In this document: positions 1-8,962 of the stretch, piece after piece
How the letters are laid out: each line of letters opens with the position of its first letter
Numbering within the stretch: the first letter of the stretch is position 1
DNA from: Leptospira meyeri
Lineage (GTDB): Bacteria > Spirochaetota > Leptospiria > Leptospirales > Leptospiraceae
DNA: 64,000 nucleotides
NCBI RefSeq assembly: GCF_004368965.1
Contig: NZ_SORO01000001.1
Coordinates: 1,139,501-1,203,500, forward strand
Direction of reading: 5' to 3'
Program-made: the position numbers and the translations under genes
Notes under the pieces: model-generated
What the model was told of the DNA's origin: nothing
The model's input: the letters and a program-made list of their open reading frames with translations, nothing else
Databases searched by the model: none

Positions 1-902
1 TCTATTAGGTTCCAAATTGGAAGATTTGATACTACCAAAGGAGCATGAAATAAAAAGTTCTCACTATGTTTCGTACGCAACTCCCAAATCTTTTCCTGAT
101 TCCCTTCAGGTGTCGTGATTTTTTTAAGATGTATGACTTCTTGTTTATAGAGAATCTTTCCACCATTTGTTCCTATTTTTTGAAGGATCGTTTCTGAAAG
201 AGAAACCATTCCCCCTTTGACTACATAGTTTTGTAATTGCGGATACGTGAGTCCGACGGATGCAAAGACCATGGGAACTTTTGTCGATGTAGTTTGACTT
301 GTGATCAAAAGTTGTTCATCTAAAAACCGGATCCATGCCTTGTTCTCTGTAAGGCCCAAACATTTTAAAACAAAACGTAAAGACACAAAGGAAAAAAATA
401 AAACGAGTATATCAGAAGGTCGAAAAGATCCAATCGATTTCAATATATCGGAAAGATTTTTAAAAGGGAAGAATCTGTATTTCTCGGACAAACTCCAAAC
501 TGATTCAGAAATGAAATCGCAAAGATTCCAAAAAACTTCCATTCGGAGACCACCACCAAACACACGTTTTGCTTCACGAACCCATTCCTTGCGGTCTTGG
601 TAACGCTCAACAGTTTTTTCACCCAAATGAACCACCATCGATCGATTTAATGGGAAAAGTGGAAATTGAATTTGAAATTCGGAGGAAAGTTTATGGAAGG
701 GAAGCCCAGGTTCCAAACCCACGAGGGTTGTTGCTCCTGATTCAAAAATATAACCATTTTTCCGGAAACTGGAAGCACAACCACCGGGAGTTGTACCTTT
801 TTCTAAAACCAAAACTCTTTTGCCTTTTTCCGAAAGTGACAAAGCGGCACTAAGTCCGCCAAACCCAGAACCGATGACTACTACATCCCAAAATGTATCC
901 AT
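1..902 (-). CDS. FAD-dependent oxidoreductase, phytoene desaturase / retinol saturase-like (partial, C-terminus cut by window edge)
   Basis: An uninterrupted minus-strand frame runs from an ATG at 902 off the left edge, giving about 300 residues without a stop. The N-terminus has a Rossmann FAD-binding motif (VVVIGSGFGGLSAAL) followed by LVLEKGTTPGGCASS, the arrangement seen in the CrtI / carotenoid isomerase / retinol saturase family of amine-oxidase-fold flavoproteins. Further in, YVVKGGMVSLSETI and the strand APLVVSNLPIWNL also fit that family. It probably oxidises, reduces or isomerises a polyene or related lipid, but the substrate cannot be told from sequence. It follows the acyl-CoA dehydrogenase by 53 bases on the same strand and may be co-transcribed with it. 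Confidence 0.8.
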   Translation of the reverse strand, partial: MDTFWDVVVIGSGFGGLSAALSLSEKGKRVLVLEKGTTPGGCASSFRKNGYIFESGATTLVGLEPGLPFHKLSSEFQIQFPLFPLNRSMVVHLGEKTVERYQDRKEWVREAKRVFGGGLRMEVFWNLCDFISESVWSLSEKYRFFPFKNLSDILKSIGSFRPSDILVLFFSFVSLRFVLKCLGLTENKAWIRFLDEQLLITSQTTSTKVPMVFASVGLTYPQLQNYVVKGGMVSLSETILQKIGTNGGKILYKQEVIHLKKITTPEGNQEKIWELRTKHSENFLFHAPLVVSNLPIWNLI

Positions 903-955
903 CTTCCTGTAGACCATTCTGCACAGAAAGATGGATATAAATTAAAGTGATTTGT

Positions 956-2140
956 TTATTCGGACCAAAGTTTTTTCAAATCGCTCGCTATGTTTTTTTG
1001 CATGGCTTCGTTCGTTCCCCCACCAATGCTAAGCAAAATCGCATCCCGATGCAATCGTTCCACAGGATATTCACGGCAGTATCCATACCCGCCTAACACT
1101 TGAATGGCATTTCTTGAAACACGTTCCGCCATCTGGGTTGCAACCAATTTTGCGGAGGCCGCACCAAGTGAGTTACGGACATCCGGTCCAAGTTCACTTG
1201 CAACATGATAGACAAGTGCACGAGCTGCTTGGTAGTCTGCATAGGATTCGGCCACCATTCTTTGGATTTGGCCAAACTCCAAAAGTTTTTTTCCGAAAGC
1301 TTCTCTATGGCGGATGGTATAATCACACATGATATCAATACATCTGCGAGCAATTCCAAGTGATTGTGCCGCAAGTGTGACTCTTTCAATTTCTAAATTG
1401 CGCATCATATGAGTGACAGCCCCATTTTCCAAACCGAGTAAATTCTCTTCCGGAACTTCCATATCCTCAAAAACAAGTTGAGTGGTAGGAGAAGAACGCA
1501 TTCCCATCTTCTCTTCTTTTTTACCAACCGAAAAACCTTTGTACGATGACTCGATCACGAATGAGGTCATTTTTTTGGAAGTTTTTTCCAACTTAGTGTA
1601 AAGAAGAAAAACCTGTCCAATGGATCCGTTGGTAATGTATTGTTTGACTCCATTGATGATATAACGATCGCCCTTCTTCACTGCATTTGTGGTCATTCCA
1701 AGGACATCCGTACCTGCACCAGGTTCTGTCATTCCCATCCCACCGATCCATTCTCCTGTAATGACCTTACTCAAATAACGACTCCTTTGAGAAGGGTTGG
1801 AACTATAGAAAAAATTATTCACAAAAAGTACTTCGTGAGCCAAATAAGAAAGTGTAAATCCTGGATCAAACCGAGACATCTCTTCATGAATGATGACAGA
1901 AGCAAGCGGGTCTAGTCCATGTCCACCATCAGCTTCCGGCACTGTAATTCCAAAAATTCCAAGTTCTGAACCAAGGCGTTTGAAAAGCATGGTATTAAAT
2001 GATTCATTTTCATCGTTTTCTTTTGCTTGTTCATCCATTTCGCGTTCTGCAAAGGATGCTACAGACTCCCTTAATGCCAGGTGGTCTTCTGTAGGATTAA
2101 ATAAATCGAGAGATGATTTTTTTGTCGAAAGCGTATTCAT
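956..2140 (-). CDS. acyl-CoA dehydrogenase
   Basis: A 394-residue protein of normal family length, an FAD enzyme that makes the first double bond in beta-oxidation and passes electrons to ETF (encoded at 6625-8356). Family signatures visible are GGMGMTEPGAGTDVLGM (substrate/FAD loop), YITNGSIGQVF, and VLGGYGYCREYPVERLHRDA near the C-terminus. The position that carries the catalytic glutamate in medium-chain enzymes (YEGT) reads GGGT here. The base is instead probably the glutamate in NLEIERVTLAA, as in long-chain and isovaleryl-CoA dehydrogenases. This is inference from alignment by eye. Substrate chain length is unknown. Confidence 0.93.
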   Translation of the reverse strand: MNTLSTKKSSLDLFNPTEDHLALRESVASFAEREMDEQAKENDENESFNTMLFKRLGSELGIFGITVPEADGGHGLDPLASVIIHEEMSRFDPGFTLSYLAHEVLFVNNFFYSSNPSQRSRYLSKVITGEWIGGMGMTEPGAGTDVLGMTTNAVKKGDRYIINGVKQYITNGSIGQVFLLYTKLEKTSKKMTSFVIESSYKGFSVGKKEEKMGMRSSPTTQLVFEDMEVPEENLLGLENGAVTHMMRNLEIERVTLAAQSLGIARRCIDIMCDYTIRHREAFGKKLLEFGQIQRMVAESYADYQAARALVYHVASELGPDVRNSLGAASAKLVATQMAERVSRNAIQVLGGYGYCREYPVERLHRDAILLSIGGGTNEAMQKNIASDLKKLWSE

Positions 2141-2514
2141 GGAAATAATTTTTTCGTACTTTTCCTGAACCTGTAAACGAAAAAACCAAAGGGAATTGCC
2201 TAAGTAAGATTGAATTCGCTACAAAAACGAACAGTTTTTCTCGGAATGAAAAAAGAAAATGGAAAGGCGAAATTCGCTACAACTAACAATGATTATTTTT
2301 CCATACATACATTGACACAACTGATATTAAGTTAAAACAGAAAGTACATCTGATAATCGTATCACTACTAAGAACTAGTAAATACCCTAATAGGACATTT
2401 CAATAAATCAAAAAGTAATATTAAATTCTAAGGAATGATTTACTTTTTATCGATTCTATTGAAACATCACCATAACATCTGGTAATAACCTTCGTCACAT
2501 AAGCAAAAATTACA
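2141..2514. promoter_or_regulatory. divergent intergenic region with candidate promoter for the HD-GYP-like gene
   Basis: This 374-base gap separates two divergently transcribed genes and holds no convincing gene. A candidate plus-strand promoter is TTGAAA at 2459-2464, then 18 bases, then TAATAA at 2483-2488 preceded by TG (extended -10), about 26 bases before the ATG at 2515. Two copies of ATTCGCTACAA lie at 2214-2224 and 2272-2282, close to the acyl-CoA dehydrogenase start, and could be a regulator site. No Shine-Dalgarno sequence is visible before 2515. Confidence 0.35.
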
Positions 2515-3984
2515 ATGAGCACAAACGATACAAACATAGTACCTAGAGAAAAGCTCGCCAAATTTGAGTTAACTGAAGAATCTTTAAATAGTTTTCGTAA
2601 AAACAATAACATCCCTCTCGATCTTTACAATAAAGACGGACAAATCCTCATTCATAAAAAAAGAAACCCTACCGAAGCAGATTTCGGGAAACTACTAAAG
2701 TTTGAAATGCAAGGGGTTTATTTTCTCATCTCTGAACTTAAAAAAACGAAACAACAGAATGGGGCTCAGTTTTTAGAACCAGGCCGTACGACAAAATTAT
2801 TCGACCAAGAAAAAACAGCCCGGTTTGCCAAACAATCTCAAGCCCTCATCGAAGACCTTCGAAAAACATCCTTTTCATCCGAACAAGCCGTGTTTGTGCA
2901 AAACTCGGTCAATGAACTTCTTACCGACTTTACAAGTAATCCTGACTATGAACTGGGAATTTTTAATATTTTAGAGATCCTTGGAGTGGCTGGGGTTTCT
3001 GTCGAATCGGAGCTCATGACCAAACGCACAGTGGTGGCAATGGGGATGAAGGTTCGTACAAAAAAGATTGTCAACGAAGGCAAAGAAGAATCCAACAAAA
3101 AAGACCATCTCAGCCTCATGATGGCAAGTTACTTAGCAGATGTAGGATATTCTCGATTGGATATCAAAAACAATCCTAAACTTACCAAAGAGGAATACAC
3201 CGTTGTCCAACAACACCCTATTATCAGTTATTTGATGACTCTCCCAGCGCCAGAAATTGATTCCCATGTTCGTACTTTAATATTAAATCACCACAGACCA
3301 TACCGCGGCAATGGAGTGAATAATAACTTTCCTGATCCAAGGTCTTTGTTTACCAAACTCATGTCTGTCCGAGACAAATATAACAAAGAAGTTGGAAAAG
3401 AAAGAATCATACAGGACATTGAACTCCAACTCCACTTACAAGAAAACAATGTTACCTCCGCTAGTTTTGAAGAAGACATTGCCATTCTTTCTTTAGCGAG
3501 CGAATATGCTTCTCTTACTTCTAACCAACCATGGAGACCAGCATTCAAATCTTCTACAGCTCTTAAGATGATTTTAAATGATTCTTTTTTCTCTTACAGC
3601 AATAAAAATATCAGACATCTTTTAGATTATGTGGGAAGTTCCCTCACGAATAACGAAAACATTGTGAACTTTGGTGACTTTGTTATCACTGCTTCCGTAG
3701 ATTCCGAAAGAAGAGCCCATTTTGATATTTGTATTGTTTTGGATGTTGGCCGTTACCAAACAAGACCAAAACTCCAAAGGATCTGTAGCATCAATCCAGT
3801 GTTTCAAAAAGGAAACAAATTCAAAATCGCCGATTTTGATTTACACAGCATTAAAATTGATCGCAGGAAAGCAATTATGGACTTGGCCTTACAGGCAGGT
3901 ACATCTCGTGTGATTTATATCATTGACCCAGAACTCAATCCTGCCCTTCACGAAGCTGTTTATAAAATCAACATGGCATCCTAA
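2515..3984 (+). CDS. degenerate HD-GYP-domain protein
   Basis: A 489-residue soluble protein. The middle (about residues 200-310) aligns with HD-GYP cyclic-di-GMP phosphodiesterases: LADVGYSRLDI stands where active enzymes have HDIGKIGIP, QQHPIISY matches the HP motif, ILNHHRPYRGNGV matches HHERWDGSGYP, and VRDKYN matches VADAYD. The HD pair is AD and GYP is lost, so several metal ligands are missing. It may therefore bind a nucleotide or a partner rather than hydrolyse it (inference). The N-terminal part resembles the small domain often placed before HD-GYP. The C-terminal third is unassigned. It ends tail-to-tail with the adenylate cyclase, the two stop codons sharing CTAA. Confidence 0.75.
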   Translation: MSTNDTNIVPREKLAKFELTEESLNSFRKNNNIPLDLYNKDGQILIHKKRNPTEADFGKLLKFEMQGVYFLISELKKTKQQNGAQFLEPGRTTKLFDQEKTARFAKQSQALIEDLRKTSFSSEQAVFVQNSVNELLTDFTSNPDYELGIFNILEILGVAGVSVESELMTKRTVVAMGMKVRTKKIVNEGKEESNKKDHLSLMMASYLADVGYSRLDIKNNPKLTKEEYTVVQQHPIISYLMTLPAPEIDSHVRTLILNHHRPYRGNGVNNNFPDPRSLFTKLMSVRDKYNKEVGKERIIQDIELQLHLQENNVTSASFEEDIAILSLASEYASLTSNQPWRPAFKSSTALKMILNDSFFSYSNKNIRHLLDYVGSSLTNNENIVNFGDFVITASVDSERRAHFDICIVLDVGRYQTRPKLQRICSINPVFQKGNKFKIADFDLHSIKIDRRKAIMDLALQAGTSRVIYIIDPELNPALHEAVYKINMAS

Positions 3985-5348
3985 GATCCGTTTGGTGCAT
4001 AAAGATGAATTTTTTGTTCTCTTCCCACTAGAGTCACAAGTTCCTTTTTGTCCCAACCGGTTGGTGATCCAATTTCTAACCAAACAGCTTCCGAAATTAA
4101 AAAAGTAACACCCAGATCTTTACAAGCAGACTCGATTCGCGACGCAGTATTCACTGTATCACCAATGACTGTGTATTCCATTCGCTCTTCTGATCCAATA
4201 CTTCCACAAAAAACTTCGCCGGTATGAATCCCCACTCCGATTTTGATTTCTGATTCCCCCATTTTTTTTCGGTCTTCATTCCATTGCGCAAGTTCACTTA
4301 ACATAGACTTGGCGGCAAGAACAGCATTCTTCGAATCTTCTCCTTGTGTATCTGATGGAGATGGAGTACCAAAGGTAGCCATCACTGCATCCCCAATGAA
4401 TTTATCCAAACTCCCTCCATACTGAAAGATGGCTCGTACCATACGGCGACGAAATTCTGTTAAAAAAATAGATAGGGTTTCTGGATCCATTGGTTCTGAA
4501 AACTGAGTGAACCCTCGGATATCGCTAAAAAGTACGGTAACCTTTTGACGTTTGCCTTTTGCGATCACTTCAGGTTCCGAAACAATTTCAGAAACTAGGT
4601 CAGGAGAAAAGTAACGAGATAAGGTTGTTTTTTGCGATTCAGCTGCAGCAAATTTTAATAACATTCGGAGGCTTCGAAAGATGGCATAGGAGATAGCAAA
4701 AACCAAAACTAAATAAACTGTAGGTTTTGTCACGGAAGCATCCGACAAAATGATTTGATCTCCAAGCACATACTGGTTCCAATCATTTCCACTTACTGAC
4801 TTTGTATCCACTAATGCATATATCAGAAACCCATAATAACTTAATAAAAAACAAACAAAGGAAAAATTAACGAGAGAAAACCGGTATTGGAATAAACTTA
4901 AAGACAAAGGCAAAAGATAAAATACAACCAATGGAGTTTTTACAAGAAAATTTGGATTTCCTTCCCCTTTTAAAATGTACCAATTAAAAATAGTCACAGT
5001 CACCAGAAGGTTATCGATCAACAAACTAATGTAATCATACTTTGTTTTCCAATGCCCTTTACTTTTTTTTAAAATTTGAGCATGAACAAAGGTATTAATA
5101 AAATAAAATGTAATCGCTACATAATTGGTTAAATATCCATATACTGAATCTGTATTACTTAGATTGGCTACTGCACTAGCAACAAGGGCCACTCCAATCA
5201 CATACCGAAACCGAACTGCAAACAGAGCTCCCATTTGTTCTTCTTGGTATAGAAGTTCTGACATGTATCTTGGAAACTGGTCACGAATGCAATATACTGA
5301 ACGAATGGCTTTGAGTATGGATGCGAACATTGGCAGACATTCCATCAC
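3981..5348 (-). CDS. membrane-anchored class III adenylate/guanylate cyclase
   Basis: A 455-residue protein with about six hydrophobic segments in the first 240 residues and a C-terminal class III nucleotidyl cyclase domain. The two metal-binding aspartates are visible: D276 in LFSDIRGFTQFSE and D320 in DKFIGDAVMATFG. The transition-state Asn/Arg are in GDTVNTASRIES. The lysine in LDKFIGD fits ATP specificity, so cAMP is the likely product. The membrane part is neither CHASE2 nor HAMP and may sense a lipid or membrane signal (inference). The annotated start may be 9-30 codons too long because several Met codons follow. The gene faces the HD-GYP-like gene, which may be functionally related. 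Confidence 0.88.
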   Translation of the reverse strand: MMECLPMFASILKAIRSVYCIRDQFPRYMSELLYQEEQMGALFAVRFRYVIGVALVASAVANLSNTDSVYGYLTNYVAITFYFINTFVHAQILKKSKGHWKTKYDYISLLIDNLLVTVTIFNWYILKGEGNPNFLVKTPLVVFYLLPLSLSLFQYRFSLVNFSFVCFLLSYYGFLIYALVDTKSVSGNDWNQYVLGDQIILSDASVTKPTVYLVLVFAISYAIFRSLRMLLKFAAAESQKTTLSRYFSPDLVSEIVSEPEVIAKGKRQKVTVLFSDIRGFTQFSEPMDPETLSIFLTEFRRRMVRAIFQYGGSLDKFIGDAVMATFGTPSPSDTQGEDSKNAVLAAKSMLSELAQWNEDRKKMGESEIKIGVGIHTGEVFCGSIGSEERMEYTVIGDTVNTASRIESACKDLGVTFLISEAVWLEIGSPTGWDKKELVTLVGREQKIHLYAPNGS

Positions 5349-5410
5349 GGAAAGTTTTCATGGCAAGGGAATTTTCTCTTTGCCAAATCAGAATCCGTCC
5401 TTATCAATGA

Positions 5411-6241
5411 ATGATGTTCCAAAACGAATTCATCGTTCGAATGGGAAAACTCGCTTCCTTTCTTGCTTTGGACATCCTGATTTCCCTTTTCGCCAACCTT
5501 TCCTTTTTCTCTTTGTATCGAAACCAAAACCTAACTCCCACCCTTTTCCTTTTTTATTTAAGTTCTGTTTGGGCTTTGTATTTGGCAGATCATTTATGGG
5601 ATTTTAGAAGAGAAAAAGAACTACTTTCAGAAAGAGGAAACTTTTATAACAAATTCCAACGAACAATCGTTATCATCTTAATCCTCCTTTTTTTTGTTTC
5701 AATTTTTGTTGGAATTTGTTATGAATTTACTTTTCTTTGGGAAAACCTTCCCTTCCTCTTATCTTTTTTATTTTGTGTTGGTTTGGTAGTGCGAGCGAAG
5801 TCTCCAGTCCCTAAAGAAATTTTGGTTTCAGGATTTTATACACTCGGGGTGCTCGCCCCTTTTGGAGGATTTGACAACATGGATGGACTAGCCTTTGTAT
5901 TTTTTCTCCATGTTTTTGCCAATGTCCTCCTTACCTACAATCTGGATCGGAAGTTTGACCAAAGGCAAAATACCTTTACCCTAAACCAAAATCTCAGTCC
6001 GAAAAGGCTAAGGATGGTCGTACTTTGTCTTTTGGGAGCAGGAGTTTTTTTCCTTATTTTTTTGTGGACGAAGGGCCAAGTCAAAGACCCTTTTTTCTTC
6101 GGGATGGGACTCGCCTATCTTTGGTTGGGTGTTTGTACTTTCCTCGGAACGGAGAATTTTCCATTCAAGTCCCTTTGCGAACTTTCCTACCTTCCTCTCC
6201 TCCTTCCCCAAATCTTTTTTTTCTTCTCCCTACTTCCTTAA
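5411..6241 (+). CDS. polytopic membrane protein, weakly UbiA-like
   Basis: A 276-residue protein with 7-8 hydrophobic segments. Two aspartate clusters, ADHLWDFRRE near residue 60 and YNLDRKFDQRQ near residue 178, sit after membrane helices in a way that recalls the DxxxD prenyl-diphosphate motifs of UbiA-family prenyltransferases. The match is loose and the third aspartate of the first motif is absent. It could be a divergent prenyltransferase or an unrelated membrane protein. It is divergent from the cyclase, with only 62 bases between, and is followed 16 bases later by another small membrane protein. The exact start (5411, 5414 or 5441) is not fixed. Confidence 0.65.
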   Translation: MMFQNEFIVRMGKLASFLALDILISLFANLSFFSLYRNQNLTPTLFLFYLSSVWALYLADHLWDFRREKELLSERGNFYNKFQRTIVIILILLFFVSIFVGICYEFTFLWENLPFLLSFLFCVGLVVRAKSPVPKEILVSGFYTLGVLAPFGGFDNMDGLAFVFFLHVFANVLLTYNLDRKFDQRQNTFTLNQNLSPKRLRMVVLCLLGAGVFFLIFLWTKGQVKDPFFFGMGLAYLWLGVCTFLGTENFPFKSLCELSYLPLLLPQIFFFFSLLP

Positions 6242-6257
6242 AATTTAGGGTGGGTTT

Positions 6258-6557
6258 ATGTGGTTACTTTGCTTCCATTCTCTTGCACTTTTGGTTTTTG
6301 TCCTTCTTTACTCTTTCCGATTTCGAAAATTGGTGCCAAATCCCGAACAAAGTATCCTGGTGCAAATCCAAGCGACCACAAAAGACTGGAAATTCACTCC
6401 GAATTTGGTCCTTCTCATCGCCTTCTCACTCTTCTTACTATTTCCACTCACCTTAGGATTTTCCTTTTACCTCAGGAGTGATGCAAACGTCCTTGTCGTC
6501 ATTCTCTGGATCATTTGGGCCTACAATTGGAGTAAATACAGTTTCTTCCGAGAATAA
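6258..6557 (+). CDS. small hypothetical membrane protein
   Basis: A 99-residue frame encoding two or three hydrophobic helices (LLCFHSLALLVFVLLYSF, then LVLLIAFSLFLLFPLTLGF and VLVVILWIIWAYNW) separated by a polar stretch. I recognise no family. It directly follows the UbiA-like membrane protein on the same strand and is probably co-transcribed. Two other plus frames are also open across part of this stretch, but they are less protein-like. I chose this one for its regular helix-loop pattern and because it starts right after the upstream stop. Confidence 0.5.
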   Translation: MWLLCFHSLALLVFVLLYSFRFRKLVPNPEQSILVQIQATTKDWKFTPNLVLLIAFSLFLLFPLTLGFSFYLRSDANVLVVILWIIWAYNWSKYSFFRE

Positions 6558-6580
6558 ATTACTTCCCTTATGACTTCGCT

Positions 6581-6616
6581 CCCGTTTTCTGGTCTAAGGT
6601 AATCCACGAAAACGGG
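6581..6616 (+). promoter_or_regulatory. hairpin just upstream of the etfB ribosome-binding site
   Basis: CCCGTTTTC (6581-6589) pairs perfectly with GAAAACGGG (6608-6616), an 18-base loop apart. The 3' arm ends 3-4 bases before the AAGGA Shine-Dalgarno of etfB. No U-tract follows, so it is not an obvious terminator of the upstream genes. It could be a regulator operator or a 5' UTR structure affecting etfBA expression. Confidence 0.4.
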
Positions 6617-6624
6617 GTTAAGGA

Positions 6625-7386
6625 ATGAAAATTGTTGTTCTAGTAAAACAGGTTCCGGACACGGAAACCAATATCAAAGTCGGCGACAAATCGATCAACG
6701 AAGCTGGCGTAAAATGGATCATCTCTCCTTATGATGAATTTGCTATCGAAGAGGGAATCAGAATTCGTGAAAAAAGCGGTGGAGAAGTCATCGCAGTGTC
6801 CCTCGGCCCAGATCGTGCCGTAGAAGCACTTCGTACTGCATACGCTATGGGTGTAGACAGAGCTGTTCACGTAAAAGTGGATGACTACGTAACTTTTGAC
6901 TCTACATACACTTCCGAACTTCTTGCAAACCTCATCAAAGCTGAAAATGCAGATGTAGTGATTGGTGGTCGTCAATCCATCGATACAGATAGTTCACAAG
7001 TTGTGGTTCAAATTGCAGAGAGATTGAACATACCTCACGTGGCAATGGCCCTCAAACTTGAGTTTGACGGAAACAAAGTGACTGCGACTCGCGAAATCGA
7101 AGGTGGAACTGAGGTTGTAGAAACAACAGCTCCTCTCGCAGTGACTGCTCAAAAAGGTTTGAACGAACCAAGATACCCTAGCTTAAAAGGAATCATGTCT
7201 GCGAAGAAAAAACCGGTCGATGTGAAAAAACCGGAAGAACTCGGAGCAACTGGATCTAAACTCGAAGTTGTATCTCTCGAACCACCTCCTCCACGTATCG
7301 CTGGTCGAAAACTGGAAGCAGCAGATGCACAAGGTTTTGCATCTCAACTTGTAAAAGCTCTTCGCGAAGAAGCGAAGGTCATCTAA
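6625..7386 (+). CDS. etfB: electron transfer flavoprotein subunit beta
   Basis: A 253-residue protein of standard EtfB length. It starts MKIVVLVKQVPDTETNIKVG and carries the family motifs NEAGVKWIISPYDEFAIEE, GVDRAVHVKVDD, and the AMP/FAD-proximal GGRQSIDTDSSQVV. The C-terminal recognition loop EPRYPSLKGIMSAKKKP, which docks with acyl-CoA dehydrogenases, is intact. With EtfA it accepts electrons from the acyl-CoA dehydrogenases encoded in this window and passes them to ETF:quinone oxidoreductase. A good Shine-Dalgarno (AAGGA) sits directly before the ATG, and etfA follows after 10 bases. Confidence 0.97.
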   Translation: MKIVVLVKQVPDTETNIKVGDKSINEAGVKWIISPYDEFAIEEGIRIREKSGGEVIAVSLGPDRAVEALRTAYAMGVDRAVHVKVDDYVTFDSTYTSELLANLIKAENADVVIGGRQSIDTDSSQVVVQIAERLNIPHVAMALKLEFDGNKVTATREIEGGTEVVETTAPLAVTAQKGLNEPRYPSLKGIMSAKKKPVDVKKPEELGATGSKLEVVSLEPPPPRIAGRKLEAADAQGFASQLVKALREEAKVI

Positions 7387-7396
7387 GGAGACGAAC

Positions 7397-8356
7397 ATGG
7401 CTGATGTTTTAGTAGTTGGTGAATTAAAAAACGGCGAACTTAAAAAAATCTCAAAAGAACTTACTTCTGCAGCTCGTAAAATTGCGGACTCCATTGGTGG
7501 TAAAGTTCATACAGTAGTCATTACTGAAAACGTGGATGCGTTTGCAGGTGATTTGAAAGCGGTTGGTGCTGACACAGTGATCGGTGCAAACCTTGGTGAA
7601 TTTTCTCCTGAAGGTTATGCAAATGGAATTTTTGCAATCATCCAAGAGAAAAAACCTGCAGTGGTTCTCATCCCACACTCTGCTCAAGGAAAAGAATACT
7701 CTGCAAGAGTAGCGATCAAGGCAAATGCTGGTATCGTTGCGGATGCGGTTGGTCTTTCTGTTGACGGTGGTAAAGTGGTAGCGAAAAAACCAATTTACTC
7801 TGGAAAAGCGTATGCAAATTTCAAAGTCACTTCTGACATTCAAATCTTTACTGTACGTGCCAACTCACAAGAAGTAACTCCAAAAGACGGAGCGGGTGCA
7901 GTAGAAAAATCTGGCGCTTCTGCTGGTGAAGTAAGAACAAAGTCCCTTTCTAAAGATCTTTCTGGTGGAAACAAAGTACAACTTGCTGATGCTTCTATCA
8001 TTGTATCTGGCGGACGCGGAATCAAAGGACCTGAAAACTGGCCGATCATCCAAGACTTGGCTGACACTCTTGGTGCTGCTCTTGGTGCTTCCCGTGCCAC
8101 TGTGGATGCAGGATGGATTTCTCACTCACACCAAGTAGGACAAACAGGAAAAACTGTCTCCCCTAACTGTTACATCGCTTGCGGTATCTCCGGAGCCATC
8201 CAACACTTAGCGGGTATGGGATCTTCTAAATACATCGTTGCCATCAACAAAGATGGAGATGCTCCTATTTTTAAAGTAGCGACTTACGGTGTTGTTGCCG
8301 ACCTTTTCGAAGTAGTGCCTGCACTTACTTCTGAGTTCAAAAAAGTATTGGGTTAA
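7397..8356 (+). CDS. etfA: electron transfer flavoprotein subunit alpha
   Basis: A 319-residue protein with the EtfA layout: an N-terminal alpha/beta domain ([13 protein letters not shown]) and the FAD-binding C-terminal domain. The latter contains [57 protein letters not shown] and [20 protein letters not shown], which hold the FAD diphosphate and adenosine contacts. It forms the ETF heterodimer with EtfB from the gene 10 bases upstream (SD AAGGAG). The gene ends in a stop codon that lies inside an 8-bp hairpin. Confidence 0.97.
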   Translation: MADVLVVGELKNGELKKISKELTSAARKIADSIGGKVHTVVITENVDAFAGDLKAVGADTVIGANLGEFSPEGYANGIFAIIQEKKPAVVLIPHSAQGKEYSARVAIKANAGIVADAVGLSVDGGKVVAKKPIYSGKAYANFKVTSDIQIFTVRANSQEVTPKDGAGAVEKSGASAGEVRTKSLSKDLSGGNKVQLADASIIVSGGRGIKGPENWPIIQDLADTLGAALGASRATVDAGWISHSHQVGQTGKTVSPNCYIACGISGAIQHLAGMGSSKYIVAINKDGDAPIFKVATYGVVADLFEVVPALTSEFKKVLG

Positions 8357-8365
8357 TCCCAATAC
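8345..8365 (+). terminator. terminator-like hairpin over the etfA stop codon
   Basis: GTATTGGG (8345-8352) and CCCAATAC (8358-8365) form a perfect 8-bp stem with a five-base loop holding the etfA TAA. Only a weak T-rich stretch follows. It may stop most etfBA transcripts or protect their 3' end while letting some read into the lolA-like gene. Confidence 0.4.
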
Positions 8366-8378
8366 GAACTTTCGTCCT

Positions 8379-8960
8379 TTGAGGAATTTCCTTCCTAAAT
8401 TTTCGATTGTTCTCCTTTTCTCTGTCCAAACGGGTATCCTTTGGGCAGAGGATGGAAGGGATCGTTTGAATGCCGTCATTGGCAAAATGAATTCCCTAGA
8501 AAGTTTTCGCGCCTCTGTCACTGTCAATGGTGGCCTGACCGGTGTCGTTTCCTATAAAAGCCCAAACCAACTTCATGTCAGATTCAGCGACGGAAGGATT
8601 ATATCTTCCAACGGTCGGATTTTATGGTTTTACAATCCAGATTCATCCATTGCAGGAAAACAAGACCTGAAAGGTGTTTCAGGTGGCCTTGGAGGACTTC
8701 TTTCCGGTTACGAAAATGTGTCAGTTAGTGGCAGAACTTTTCGTCTAACTTCCAATACCAAGCGGTATAATGAAATTATCTTGGTTGTATCTGATAACGA
8801 CCTCCCTCGTGTACTCAAAATGAAACGTTCCGATGAAGAAATCACCGAAGTAGCTTTCTCTGGGATTGCTACAAACATTGGTCTTGGAACGGGATTATTC
8901 AATTTCCAACCTCCTACAAGCTCACAAATTGTTGAGAACCCTCTCAACCAAAAGGAGTAA
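8379..8960 (+). CDS. LolA-like outer-membrane lipoprotein carrier
   Basis: A 193-residue protein with a signal peptide (MRNFLPKFSIVLLFSVQTGILWA) and a mature part typical of the LolA/LolB fold: RLNAVIGKMNSLESFRASVTVNG, VVSYKSPNQLHVRFSDGR, ISSNGRILWFYNPDSS, then beta-strand repeats ending in VAFSGIATNIGLGTGLFNF. It probably shuttles lipoproteins or another lipid across the periplasm. The start is TTG; no ATG or GTG is available in frame before the signal peptide. The gene is followed after two bases by the 656-aa unknown protein, so the two may act together. Confidence 0.8.
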   Translation: MRNFLPKFSIVLLFSVQTGILWAEDGRDRLNAVIGKMNSLESFRASVTVNGGLTGVVSYKSPNQLHVRFSDGRIISSNGRILWFYNPDSSIAGKQDLKGVSGGLGGLLSGYENVSVSGRTFRLTSNTKRYNEIILVVSDNDLPRVLKMKRSDEEITEVAFSGIATNIGLGTGLFNFQPPTSSQIVENPLNQKE

Positions 8961-8962
8961 TT

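Noticed and set aside
5125..5607. A 160-aa plus-strand frame across the cyclase start
   Set aside because: It is mostly antisense to the cyclase and then out of frame with the membrane protein at 5411; the composition is not protein-like.
6025..6456. A 143-aa plus-strand frame in the UbiA-like gene
   Set aside because: It is an alternative frame of two better supported membrane proteins.
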